Source: Saccoglossus kowalevskii
Taxonomy: Eukaryota > Hemichordata > Enteropneusta > Harrimaniidae
Length of the DNA: 35,397 nucleotides
Direction of reading: 5' to 3'
Assembly (NCBI RefSeq): GCF_000003605.2
Contig: NW_003120423.1
Coordinates: 303,124-338,520, forward strand
The position numbers and the translations under genes were made by a program. A model generated the notes under the pieces. It did no database searches, was not told where the DNA came from, and saw nothing but the letters and a program-made list of their open reading frames with translations. Within the stretch, counting starts at the first letter, position 1; the number at the start of each line of letters is the position of its first letter. This document shows positions 23,082 to 34,155 of this stretch, piece by piece.

Positions 23082-23220
23082 TACTGTAAAGACATTATTC
23101 ACTGGGTTTAAATTTTGCTATTCCTCGATAAAGTAGAACATGCTCAAATAAATCCATGCGATCAAGTAAAACACCAATAAAGTCAGTGTTTTACAATAAA
23201 ACTTGTGAATTTATAAGATG
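23082..23220 (+). mobile_element. TACTGTA-ended element, family B, partial
   Basis: The left end TACTGTAAAGACATTATTCA followed by CTGGGTTTAAATTTTGC matches the left arm of the family B element at 30096. The right arm is eroded, with only weak echoes near 23195-23215, so the right boundary is approximate. Confidence 0.45.
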
Positions 23221-23283
23221 ATGAACTGCAATAGTGAATGCAAATAAAATAAATTGTTTAACGTGCATTTTCTAGTGTCCTTG

Positions 23284-23315
23284 GTTTAACCACAGTCCCT
23301 CAACTGTGGTTTAAC
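23284..23315. other. Short hairpin
   Basis: GTTTAACCACAG at 23284-23295 pairs with CTGTGGTTTAAC at 23304-23315 across an 8-nt loop with two mismatches. It is too short for a typical microRNA precursor and no known microRNA sequence is present. Confidence 0.5.
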
Positions 23316-23722
23316 AGCACTACAGTGCAGGAACAGTGATAGCACTAAGAATAGCTTGACTTCCCTTCAAGTATTGCTACACATTGATTTGCATATAATT
23401 GAGAACCAATGCACCCTTTGTTTTGTTTTTGTTTAATTTATTCTTTAGTTGCATAATAACAAGTTTACGGTAGTACACCCCAAAATGGACAGGCAGACTC
23501 CAGAATGTTAGCCGCTCGGCTCCATCAGAAGTGTTTTTTTCCTTTGCACAGTCTCTTCCTCTGGCAGATAAGCAGAGTTTGAAAGTTTGCCAACAAGTTT
23601 TGTTTTAAATTCTAAGCCCCAGTCTGTCAATGATTCACATATCTTAAACAAAGCCAATTTAGTGAATGCGATTGGGCTTCAAAGAGAAAACGGAAATTCT
23701 CATACATAACATCACCCTGGAG

Positions 23723-23892
23723 TACTGTGAAAGCAATAATGTTCATAAGTATTTCACTTTTTTTGAGCGTATACTTACAAGATTGTAATTAATGAGTTTA
23801 ATAGTGAAACAGTACATTCTATTGTTGTTTCTTTACCGAATTTCAGTTCAGCGAAATTAAAAACCATGTGAATAAATAATACGTTTACAGTA
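23723..23892. mobile_element. TACTGTA-ended element, family B, decayed
   Basis: The right end, read on the minus strand, is TACTGTAAACGTATTATTTA then TTCACATGGTTTTTAATTTC. The left end TACTGTGAAAGCAATAATGT then TCA matches it loosely. The size is about 170 bp. The arms are diverged, so it is an old copy. Confidence 0.45.
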
Positions 23893-26355
23893 AATAACAG
23901 TAATTACACAGAGTTTTTTTAAGAGCAAATAGTCATACAAAAGACTGGAAATAGTCTCTAATGACCATTTCCGTTTGACAAGTCAAATTCAATCACAAGC
24001 CTGTTCAGGTGGTTAATGATTACTGAAACAATATTTAGAATTATAAGCTCAATTAGATTTCATTATATTTGTTCCATCACTAATTGGAGCATTCTCTATC
24101 TATTCTAAGTTCTACGCAGCAATAAGACAATAGCAAGTTGAGGCCATGATGCAATGCTTTCCCATATCAAATTATGTATACCTTAGGTTTTATTTTCATA
24201 ACTGTTATTTGTGTACCATATTAGTTGCGCATACATTAATTGTTTCTGTGGTTAAAATGAATAATATTTGTATGTATAATAATATACAATAATAAGCATT
24301 AATAATGTGCATCTATAAGAGATTAACTTTTAAATATATTGTTCACATTTATGTCCAAAATTCACCACCCCCCCCCCAAAATAATTATGGTCAACCCTTT
24401 AGTGGAAATGAAAGTATCAACAATCCAACAGTAGTAAGTTACGCAACATCCCAGACAGCCTGGGAGGTATTCCATGCTTTGCCCAAAGAGATATATCCCA
24501 ACATACCATCGCATAATTTAATAACTCCAATTACAATCTTTTGATAATAGTGCATACCAATGACTACAGGGGGTAATTATTCCACAGCTAAAAATAGAAG
24601 TAATGAACTATTCCCATCAAGTGCATATCAACAAGAGACTTAGATCCTTATAGCACACATGCTGCTCTATAATCAAATCAATAAGGGAGGGCATGATCAG
24701 GATCTAATAATTTACAGTGGGCATCAACACATGCCTGTCAAAATAAAACTGGTGTCCAGGCTTTTATACCATGTATATTCTTTATTTTTTATTAGCTTCC
24801 AGTCCAAGTTATTTTTTAACACAAATTTTAATTTTTTTACAGGGAATACCGTACATACTGCTTTAATATGTCCATAAATAAAACAATCTAAACACTTCAT
24901 TTTGAACTATGCATCAAAGAGTTGAACTACGCACCAAAGAGCAAGTGCTAGACACAATTCATCTCCCACTGACTTGACACAGTTGTCCTGGCAATCAGTG
25001 ATCACTGAGACTGATGAAGAGTGAGTGTATACAATAGATAAATCCCATCTAAACAACAGACTCAAGTAGGATTAAAATCAGTCCACTTTCACTTTCATTA
25101 GACTCCATGTCCTTCCTGACCCACCATATAAATTGGTGGAAAAAGTAACAAGAGGTCAGGGGTCAGCACACATTTGTCAAAAATAATTGATGATACTTTA
25201 CTATAATTGAAGCTACACTGGCAGTCGTAATATTATCTTTTTATACATTTCAGAAAGATTAAATTTCTAATAAATTTAATATGACTATTTTCTTAATATT
25301 CAATTATTTCAGAATAAGCTCAACCACAAAAATATACACACAACAAGATTCATATAACACCCCCCCCCCAATAAAGAATGGTATGTAGATGACCTAAATA
25401 ACTAACATAGTGAAACAGAAACACAGACTATAACACCAATAATATTGAAATTTTATCACCACATATTTTGTTTTCAAGCATGGCTCAACACCAGTCAGGG
25501 TAGTGAAAACTGAAAAACTGATAACTGTATTGCTAGCTAAATAGAATTACCAATATGACATGGAGTATTCAAAAAATCATAAATTTTATTCGTGTTTTTA
25601 AACTTCAATGACAATCAACCACATTTGGGGTGGGAAAATAATTGAGAAAATCACATTGATGGTGAACTCCTAAATATCAATTCCCTAAAAATTGACACCA
25701 TGATTCAATCTCTAATGATTGGCATATAGCTTAGACTAGTTAACATATGAATTTTCTCAATTCTCCCAAGGAGTATTGGAATATTCCAATTAGTATTAGG
25801 GAGATAGCAGTTTTTATGATCAGCTTATTCTGGCATTCGCTGTTACAATTAACATAATATTAAATATTATATTTCTGTATTATTAAATTAAAATTAAGCG
25901 GATTGCATAAATATATACCGTATACACAATTTTACAAATATTTTGTCATAAAACATTTCTAAATCAACATAATAGAAAGAAAAGTGCAGAGACTTATGGA
26001 AGTTAACAATGGTCCTTTGATATGATATTACAAGGTCTTTTTTTTGTGACCCATCATAGGTAAATTCACATGAATAAACATTGATTGAAAATATGGTTGT
26101 GGACACATCTGTTCAATATCCTTCTAGCATATGAGTTAACAAAAAGCTAAGAAAACTCACAATCAACACCAAAGGATGTAGACAAAACAAAGATGACAAA
26201 CTTGTTTGATTAATTAGTAGTATATGAAATTATGACCTTGGCTCTTCCATAAACATGTGATCAGATTTAATAAAACAGATTGAAAAGTCTTGTAGATATT
26301 GCAAAATAGACATTCAGCTATCAAGCTACAGCAATCAAATATTTCTTCCATTTGT
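23893..26355. other. AT-rich non-coding sequence with two C10 runs
   Basis: No gene is supported. C10 runs are at 24368-24377 and 25360-25369. A 79-codon plus-strand frame at 24305-24544 runs through the first C10 tract, which gives its proline run. It has no recognisable domain. Confidence 0.4.
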
Positions 26356-26470
26356 GTTAAGAGAAATATTCACTGAGTTTTGATTTTAGCGGAATTAATG
26401 TTAAAGGGATTTTTCCCAACTAGATTTTATATTCACTGGTTTGTAAAAGAAACAATACACTCCACTGTTG
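26356..26470 (+). mobile_element. Family B element remnant
   Basis: ATATTCACTGAGTTTTGATT followed by TTAGCGGAATTAATG near 26366-26400 matches the family B arm. A second partial block, ATATTCACTGG, is near 26428. The terminal TACTGTA ends are lost. It directly abuts a family A copy. Confidence 0.4.
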
Positions 26471-26478
26471 AATTAGAA

Positions 26479-26672
26479 TACTGTGGAATACTTTATTTTC
26501 GCTGGAATTAATTTTTGCTGAAAAGGCTTTTTGGGCGTTTTGTATGGAATTTATTTTCACTGATTTTTGATGAGTTTAATGTGAACAATTGGAAAAAAGT
26601 ATAATTTAATTTTCACAGAATCATCCCTTCAGCGAAAATAAATTCCTAGCGAAAATAAAGAATTCTACAGTA
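26479..26672 (+). mobile_element. TACTGTA-ended foldback MITE, family A copy 3
   Basis: The left arm is TACTGTGGAATACTTTATTT then TCGCTGGAATTAATTTT. The right arm, on the other strand, is TACTGTAGAATTCTTTATTT then TCGCTAGGAATTTATTTTCG. The interior has CTTTTTGGGCGTTTTGTATG and GATTTTTGATGAG, as in copies 1 and 2. It is 194 bp and non-coding. Confidence 0.85.
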
Positions 26673-26733
26673 TTCAATGGGTTTTAAAAGGGTGAATTCA
26701 TCCATTGGCAAAATAACAAAAATAATAGAGTAA

Positions 26734-27178
26734 GGGACGACGTCAAAAGATCGATGTCGGATAAAAAACTTAATTCCTTTAGTTTTTTTCCAAACCCCCC
26801 ACTGAAACTTAATTGATAAATATTGGTCATGGCGTCAGACTACATTCACCATTAAATACAAATTGATAATCGGACAGTAGTATTGCATAGCAGTTGGTTG
26901 TCGGGTGGGTGTAAAAAGATTTTACAAATGCACCTCATTTGACGCATAAATTTACACTCGAACCAAACCACTTTTCTGGGTTTTTTTCCCTTTCGGGTTT
27001 TTCTGTCCATGATTGGATAGAAAAAAACGAACTACAAATACTCCAAGATTTTTTTGACTTCATTAAAAAATAAAATCTTTTTTGTAGGATGGAAAGTTTT
27101 TGAGGTCAAAACCCCCCCCCACCCCCAAACTAAAGGAAATAAGTTTTTTATCCGACATCGATCTTTTGACGTCTTCCC
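26734..27178. mobile_element. Harbinger-like MITE with TAA target duplication
   Basis: A 445-bp element is bounded by 52-bp terminal inverted repeats (26734-26785 and 27127-27178) with only two mismatches. Both begin GGGAMGACGTCAAAAGATCG and continue ATGTCGGATAAAAAACTT. Directly outside each end is TAA (26731-26733 and 27179-27181). A 3-bp TWA-type target duplication and GGG...CCC ends are hallmarks of PIF/Harbinger elements. The interior is AT-rich, contains a C9 run (27112-27120) followed after one A by C5, and encodes nothing. It would have needed a transposase from elsewhere. The close match of the ends suggests recent insertion. Confidence 0.85.
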
Positions 27179-27439
27179 TAATATTGGTATACAAGTAGAT
27201 TGTGTGAGCTAAGTAGATACAGACTGTATGCCAATAAAAATACTGAAGGAGTGAAAGACAGTATGTTTCTATGGGGTAGAATAAAGATAAGATTTCAAGA
27301 GATACAATTCATCATGACACGACACAAGTTTCAATTACCTATGATAACCCTACTGTAAATATAGTATATTTAATACAAGTTACCGACAGCACAATTTTGA
27401 CACAAGTAGCCTGACAAGACAGAGCCATTCATCATTTGC

Positions 27440-27450
27440 GGGGGGGGGGG
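27440..27450. repeat. G11 homopolymer
   Basis: An uninterrupted run of 11 guanines close to a C-rich run in the neighbouring MITE. Confidence 0.95.
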
Positions 27451-27539
27451 CTACTGCTCTCTGGGCAACATCGGTAAATAAAAGGGTGTGAAGTTGTGGG
27501 GATATACAACAAGGCTAAACAATAAACAATTAGCGACAA

Positions 27540-29700
27540 ATATTATATACCAGTTTAACCGGAAGTTGGGCATCCGATCGTAAGCACACAAATACAGTAT
27601 ATGCCTCAGTAATGACAGTTCTGTAGAAAACTCATTATAGAAATGTAGATTACCAAAGACGTCTCAGCTGGAGTAACTGGAACAAATTCCAAACATAATC
27701 CGTTTATGTTTACTTTGAACGAAATTCCTTTACAAATTTCATTTAGTCATGCAATTTATTAGAAAAACGAATCAATAATACGAATTTCCGTCTTTTCTGG
27801 AACTTGGGAGGGGGGTTTCCGCGATTAATAAAAATCGACGAACTCTGAAAATTGCAATGATTGATTAGTTTTTGTGCACTACAAATTATTACCATGTGTT
27901 TCGGAATGCTATTTTATGAGTTGAGTTGATCGTTTGATTTCAGGGCAAGGACGGAGAGTTTATTTTGCGAAGAAGGAAACGTACAACTTGTCGTGCGTTA
28001 ACGTCACGGAAAGATGAACGTTCGTTATGAACGCCATGGTTTGTTGTAATGCTCAACGAAAGAGAAGTTAATACATGAATAACGCTAAACAAAATGATCG
28101 ACACTCAAGTTTTCATTGAATCCAAGACACGTGAAACTGATGAATTAAAAATTAAACATTCCCGTATCGCTGTTTGCATTCCTACACGGGGCGAGCGCCA
28201 ACCCTCCGTGACCAAAACATTATTCAGTGAATAATAATTAGAGCAGATCGGACTTTTCAAACGCATGTTAATGCTGGTATAATAACTGCTAAAACTATCG
28301 GATTTTCATCAACCTACTGCTGTGAAGTGAGTTTACAGTTTCATGTCATGTGCTTCCAAACGCATTCACGCATCGACCCACGCCCTCAGCATGCTTGCAT
28401 CATGTATTGTATACGCTAACACATCCACACCAAAGACCAAAGCGCCAAAATTAAAAGATATAAAGCAAAGGAAAAATACCTGCAAGCTTTCTACTTCTAC
28501 TTTTATAAGTAAATCGATCCCAAGCTCGTGGTCTCATGGAACGGTCCCGCATACTCAAAGAATGCACTAGGTTGGCCATGGTACACCGGGAACCAGTGCG
28601 CTGTATATGATTGAGGAGTACTGTCCAGGATACAAAACAGTCAAACTCTTGAAAAAAAATCTTCTAATTTCTCCCAAGCGAAACCTTCTTGTAAATAAAG
28701 ACAAGAAAGCTCTTCATGATATCAATGAAATTATCATTACTATTCGTGTCACAAAAATGACCGAATTATTCCACTGAACGTATTCGCGTTGGCTCACCAC
28801 AGCACACTATCTTTTACGGTGATAGTATTTTGTGAACTTGGAACTACTTGAGCGGAACATCAAAGCATACAACACGGGCTATGATTGGACAAGACAAAGT
28901 TGCCAGGGAATTGGGGGCGTCGATTTTCTTTAGGGGGTGTGTGGGTCCGTTAGAATTCAAACACGTGCCAGTGTTTACTTTGAGGGTCGAGCCAATGATA
29001 ATGATGGGTACGTTACTTTTTGAATTTTGTTAAAATAGTCGAGTGGAATATATTCTCCCCGACATTCATAGAACATAACACATTAGCGCATCATATTTGC
29101 GGAGGCAAAATTGTTCGCATTGAGAAAAGTATGGGTTGCCTCAATGGAGGGATCAGAGTGACCCTGACTCCCCAGGCGGACGATTAACCACAACCGGACG
29201 CTGTATGTATGTCAAAGGGACGTTATATTACCACTGTGACGCGCCGTGGTGGTAACATTTCATACGGAGCCTGTGTTTAATGTGGTTTTCTCAAACCTCA
29301 CACTATTAAAAACGACCCATAAAGAACGGAAAGAACAGGCCAGACTGCACGTACATATACTGTTTAAAGTTTGGTACGCTACTGTTGTTTTTTAATGTTT
29401 ACTTCAAGGTGTTTTTCGTGGTTGCTTTACAGCAAGTAAATTCCGAGAAACAGCATTACAATGCTGCAGAAGACGGGGTATTAGAAGATTGGTGGGTTTT
29501 GTCATGTCGTGCACGACGATCATTGCCGGAAAATGCGCGTGCACGAACACGTAACCATTCCTTCTGAAGAAGGGGGGGGGGGGTGGCCTCGTGAAAGAAA
29601 AACGATGAACAGCTGTCGATCCAGATTGGATAACCAGAACGGGCGGATATAAGTGTTGCACGACTACGAAACCAAAAATGGACGTGTCGTGATTTTACAT
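27540..29700. promoter_or_regulatory. CpG-richer, promoter-like region
   Basis: CG dinucleotides are visibly commoner here than in the rest of the window, for example around 27575, 27950-28040, 28180-28210 and 29180-29260. It holds a perfect ETS site (ACCGGAAGTT, 27558-27567), an AACGTCAC string resembling a CRE near 28000, and a short inverted repeat TTACCAC/GTGGTAA at 29228-29255. A donor-like site (GAA then GTGAGTTT) is near 28326. Such features suggest a promoter or first exon of a gene whose coding part I cannot locate. Open frames at 28343-28570, 28848-29033 and 29404-29773 show no known domain. Direction is unknown. Confidence 0.3.
29572..29583. repeat. G12 homopolymer
   Basis: An uninterrupted run of 12 guanines. 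It produces the proline or glycine tracts seen in overlapping frames. Confidence 0.95.
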
Positions 29701-29759
29701 TTACTGAGAAATATCTCCAGGGGGAACTGAATTTTATCATCCGGGTCAGTAATAAAAAC

Positions 29760-30095
29760 ATTATATATTGCAATATTTTAAACCCAGTAGGTATTCCATC
29801 AAAAATAATAATCGTCTATCTAAACATTTCAACATTCATTGGACCATGATTGGACCATGCCGAGATACACATATTTAAACATACACAATCCATGAAATCC
29901 AGTTTACAAAATTCCTTTTTTAACTAAAATACAAATAAATAAATATAATATAAAGGCTATAAAAAAAATATTAATAAAAAAAAAAATTGGAGCCTCATAC
30001 CTACATCGGATTTTAATCAGATTGACAGTAGTTGGGTCTTGTATTCAGTCTGTAGTGTCACTGTGCCAGTATATCAATAAAGCTCATGTGCAGTA
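29760..30095. other. Very AT-rich non-coding sequence
   Basis: A low-complexity A/T segment, densest at 29920-29990. No gene, repeat unit or regulatory site could be supported. Confidence 0.5.
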
Positions 30096-30307
30096 TACTG
30101 TAAAATGACTAATTTTCACCGGGTTTAAATTTCACTGATTTACCATTTCAGACATATTCAGTGGGTTTTAAATTCACGGTTTCGTCATTTAGATAATGTG
30201 TTTTATGCTAAATTTTACATATTCACTGGGTTTTAATTTAGCGCATTTTCCCAGTCAGCGAAATAAGCTAAATTAAAACCCAGTGAATAATTACCCCCTT
30301 TACAGTA
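30096..30307. mobile_element. TACTGTA-ended MITE, family B, with internal foldback
   Basis: The ends are TACTGTAAAATGACTAATTT and, at the right, CTTTACAGTA, giving 212 bp. The block TTCAC(Y)GGGTTTTAAATTT occurs three times in it. The copy at 30221-30242 (ATTCACTGGGTTTTAATTTA then GC) has a perfect 22-bp reverse complement at 30267-30288, forming a stem with a 24-nt loop inside the element. It therefore looks like a multimer or nested palindrome. It is non-coding; the start of an 86-codon plus-strand frame falls within it. Confidence 0.75.
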
Positions 30308-30374
30308 GTACTAGTACTCCAATATTGTATCTCATTTACATAATTAAAGAGATAAACTGTTACTTGATGTCACA

Positions 30375-30506
30375 ACAGGAAGTAGTGCACACAGATGACT
30401 TATGGGATACTCCCCTGCCCAGCTTAGAAAGACAAAAGCATTTGCCACCCCCACCCCCCAAGTTATATTCAAAATACATTGTCTTCCAAACAGGAAGTTG
30501 TGCACA
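30375..30506. repeat. 17-bp direct repeat with ETS-like core
   Basis: ACAGGAAGTAGTGCACA (30375-30391) and ACAGGAAGTTGTGCACA (30490-30506) differ at one base and lie 115 bp apart. Each joins an ETS-like ACAGGAAGT to the palindrome GTGCAC. The sequence between is not duplicated. A paired regulatory site is possible but unproven. Confidence 0.5.
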
Positions 30507-30544
30507 TAAGGAAATCTACTATGAATGTAGATTACCACGTTAAA

Positions 30545-32820
30545 AATAAAGCAGGTTTAATTTGAGATCTAGATCTAGACAATCGCAGACTGTGATGCAA
30601 TGAACATCTTGATTGACTTTTCCTTAATAACAAGTAATTCCATATGTTGTGTTCTCATAATTTTTTTTTTCTGCCCTACCTCCATGACCATCCCCTCCAC
30701 GCGAAAACTTGTCGCTATGCTGTGATTTTTCTACATCACAACCTAAACTTTACAGACTACACAACAAGAAAACCATTTCCCAAGATATCATATTTTGAAA
30801 TATTTATAACAAATAATTAGGATTGAAATGACCAAAAAAAGAAACAGAAATTATGTTTTCACATAGTCTTCAGAATATGGCGATGTGGGAATCAGTGAAC
30901 AAATGCAAATTGTAATCATTTTCTGAAAAATTTCGGACTTGAATAATTTTTTGAACACCCCAATATTTTTCATTTTCAGTATGCTAGAGAATTAATTCAT
31001 AAATCCGAAAGTATGAAAAAGATGACAGATATTATGTTCAATTAAGCCCAACAACACTGTACACAGTCCGAGCCGATTTTGTGGGAGTGCAATACACTCC
31101 AAATAATCAGAATAAGTCATATTTTAATGATCTGTTATACATTACACAAAATCTACACTACTGCTGGAGATGCACTTCCTAATAGAGTAAATACGGTACT
31201 GCCCAAAAGAATACAGTCAACACCAGTGAAATGAACATAGTGTGTGATCATGCAGGCATGACAGCAGGATGCCAACTGGTAATACTCTAAGGTAACTGAT
31301 TGAAATCCGTTGATTGAAATTAAAATGAGGAAATTGTTGAGACATTCAATTTAGAACAGATAAGAATGTGAAGACAACCAGAACACGGGATAGGGGTGAA
31401 GTAATCTTTATCAGGCAATAAGTACCCACATTAGTTGATAAAAACTTTAGATATTGGATAGTTATTGTTGAAAAATGTCAGTCATTAAGAAAAAAAAGTA
31501 TTTACTGTTCATGTATTTAAAGTTGTTCACAGTAATCAACCAATCCAATAAGAGCATAACACTTTTTGAGACCTTTTTGAGATATTTGAGACCTTTTTAC
31601 CAAAGAAGCCAATTTCACAGGTGTATGACACATTTTTTGTGAAAAGTAGTGTGGTGACCATACTTTTTTATTTGGATTCTGTGAGCAACAGCATAAAATA
31701 AAGCCAAATGATAAAAGTCAAGAAAATATGTCTATAGTTGTTAACTACCTCCAATTAGCTTTGAAGAAAACTATCATAGTTATTTACAGTTAATAAATTA
31801 TGAACCATATTAATCAGACAGGTTCTTCTTTAGAAATTAATGTTCTTGATGGTCATTTATGTATGAGTGCCTCAAAACACCGGATGTGACCATATTTGCT
31901 ACTAGCTAAACAGGTAGCAAAGTTTTTTTTATGACCACTGTTGAACCATTCTGCAACCAAGTTGGATACATCGGACAGTTGGGAAAAATAAATGTAGGAA
32001 TATACAAAATAACACATCTTTGATTAAAAATAAATTATATTCAAGCAAATTTCATCCTGTGTGGTGGAAATCAAGATATTCATTTCTTCCCATGATCTTT
32101 ATACACTATGATGAGCACTTCTCTGGTAAATGTGACGTTCTAGTATGTACAATACTTCTAAAAGATACAAAGCAGCAAACAGGAGTCTGGAGACATCCCT
32201 ATTAAAAAAGCAGGAACTACTTCCTTCAAGTCTCTTCAAAACAGTATTCAAATAAATTACCAGTATACAAGCTTTGAGTCCCAGAAAATATTATTCATCT
32301 CCCTGCTGATTGTGAAGGACAGTTAAAAAATGAGGATTTGGGAAAAAATAAAAACAAAAGCATCTGTTTTACAACAATTTTAAAACTAAAATAAAAACAG
32401 GCATCCACATTAATTTTGAAAAACAGAAACTGTTTACCATGACACGATGAATGAAAATCAATGTAATTGAAAAGATAATACTAGTAATGCAGTAAAGCCT
32501 ACTGGGTCAATAATACACACACAATGTACAGTGGTTAGACAGCTCTTGTACTATTTAGTGAGACTTTCTGATGACAACTTGCACTTTCAGGTGAATGACC
32601 ACTGCACTCTGTATATGTACAACTGTTTGTGTGTGTTTAGGAGAAATTAAAATATGTAAAATTAAAGGACGGTAGTCTTGAGATATATGGGTCTCATATA
32701 AACAAAAATGCCGACTTTGATTGTTGGGCAGATCAACGTGTACAAACTGAGTTGTTACCAAGCTTTAATTAGGTATTTTTAAGGTGTTTGGAAGGTATTA
32801 AAGGAGTCATCAGTGGTAAA
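30545..32820. other. AT-rich non-coding sequence
   Basis: No gene is supported. A small internal duplication (GAGACCTTTTTGAGATATTT, near 31568-31587, with GAGACCTTTTT again) is visible. Short frames at 32020-32205 and 32555-32761 have no recognisable content. Confidence 0.45.
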
Positions 32821-32978
32821 TACTGTAAAATACTTTATTTTCGCTTGGAATTAATTTTCGCTATTTTCGCTGAATTAATTTTCGCTGTCAAAAATCAGTG
32901 GAAATAAATCCATACAAAACACCCAAAAAGTCTTCTCAGCGAAAATTAATTCCAGCTAAAATAAAATATTCTACAGTA
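32821..32978 (-). mobile_element. TACTGTA-ended foldback MITE, family A copy 4 (shortened)
   Basis: The left arm is TACTGTAAAATACTTTATTT then TCGCTTGGAATTAATTTT. The right arm on the other strand is TACTGTAGAATATTTTATTT then TAGCTGGAATTAATTTTCGC. The interior holds ACTTTTTGGGTGTTTTGTAT on the minus strand, so this copy is inverted relative to copies 1-3. At 158 bp it lacks the GATGAGTT block, which indicates an internal deletion. Confidence 0.85.
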
Positions 32979-33230
32979 GTGCAAGTCGCCCCCAAGTCAA
33001 ACCTCATACTTGTGATTTCCATTAGAAGAGCACATTGAATTGTGGCAAAATCAATGTTTATCAATTACAAATGTCGCACATGTGCAGCGCCATTTAAAAT
33101 ATAGATAAGACATTCACAAATTTATATTATGACAAAACAACAAAACATTGTACATGTTTATCTATTCATTTGTGTCCTGATATCAGACTAGGTGATCTCA
33201 TCATTTGTGGGCAGAGGGGTGTTACCAATA

Positions 33231-33239
33231 GGGGGGGGG
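33231..33239. repeat. G9 homopolymer
   Basis: A run of nine guanines, part of the unusual set of long C or G runs in this AT-rich window. Confidence 0.9.
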
Positions 33240-33376
33240 TGTAACTTGAAGCCAGCAGAGAAGAAGCACAGTATGGAAATTAACTGTTATAACACAAGAC
33301 AATGATTGTTGACTACCAGCTTGAAAAAGCATTGATCCATAGAAACGATTTTCTACTTTAAAATGCAGTGAACCAT

Positions 33377-33588
33377 TCACATGGAAACAAGCCATGTACA
33401 TAGGGAACAGTAAGGATCCTTTGATGTTGCATCTGCTTCTTCATTTCCATCAGTATCATCAGAAACAAACTCATATACCTGGTATGTATACATTGTGCAT
33501 CCATGTGCGTACAACCATGGCATTACTCTGGGACTTAAACAATCACTGAATGTGAAGTTTGGGTGAACCATTTCAAATATTTGTATTC
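33377..33588 (-). CDS. Possible terminal coding exon, unrecognised (weak)
   Basis: A minus-strand frame runs from about 33588 to a TGA at 33377, with an ATG at 33571 giving 64 codons. The peptide has a more protein-like make-up than other frames here, including MPWLYAHGCTMYTYQVYEF followed by the acidic stretch VSDDTDGNEEAD. I do not recognise a family. An acceptor-like CTTCACATTCAG lies inside it near 33545, so the exon could start there in phase 2. A donor-like CAG-GTATATGAG near 33485 is also present, which would make the rest intronic. No poly(A) signal is visible close downstream. A chance frame remains quite possible. Confidence 0.25.
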
Positions 33589-33589
33589 A

Positions 33590-33855
33590 ACACTTTCTAA
33601 TGATATACTATACTGATGGTATTCTTTCTGAAGGTAACCTAGCCTTGACAGTATCCACAATTCCTGACGGGTTCCTACATTCTATGACAAGCTCCAACAC
33701 TTTCAAACTGTATCCCAAACTTTCTGTATCCTATTCCCACTTTCTGATACAAAAAAATGTAGTACCCAACACTTTCTGATAACAATTACCCAACATAATC
33801 TGATGGTGTTCGCACTTTCTGATAGTATTCCACACATCTGGATGTTATCTGACAC
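33590..33855. repeat. Degenerate left flank of the CTGATGG minisatellite
   Basis: Irregular, diverged units of about 20-25 bp built on (T)TTCTGATRG can be followed from about 33590. They become more regular toward the right. Examples are ACTTTCTGATA near 33740 and 33770 and AATCTGATGG near 33796. This is the old, decayed edge of the array. Confidence 0.65.
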
Positions 33856-34155
33856 TTTGTGATGGTATATCTCAATATTCTGATGGGTTCCAACACATTC
33901 AGATGAGCTCACTCACATGGATTCCCATACATTCTGATGGTATATCACAATATTCTGATGGGATCCAACACATTCAGATGGGCTCACTCACATGGATTCC
34001 CATACATTCTGATGGTATATCACAATAATCTGATGGGTTCAAACACATTCAGATGGGTTCACTCACATGGATTCCCATACATTCTGATGATATATCACAA
34101 TATTCAGACGGGTTATCACACATTCAGATGGGCTCCCACACACTGATGAGTTAAG
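33856..34155. repeat. 75-bp higher-order tandem repeat
   Basis: A 75-bp unit starting with ATTCTGATGGTATATC recurs at 33931, 34006 and 34081, with a diverged first copy from 33856. Each contains three shorter CTGATGG or TCAGATGG units plus the phrase ACTCACATGGATTCCCATAC. It is a higher-order repeat formed from the 20-bp unit of the neighbouring array. Confidence 0.85.

Noticed and set aside
28134-28160. A second CTGATGA string with a small inverted repeat after it
   Set aside because: The required GAAA after stem II is absent (TAAAC is present) and no flanking stems are visible.
29404-29773. Overlapping 85- and 105-codon minus-strand frames
   Set aside because: They cross a G12 run and occupy two frames of the same CpG-richer DNA. 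The predicted peptides have no recognisable family and disagree with each other.
30283-30543. 86-codon plus-strand frame with a proline run
   Set aside because: Its start lies inside a family B MITE and the proline run comes from a C-rich tract. No domain is seen.
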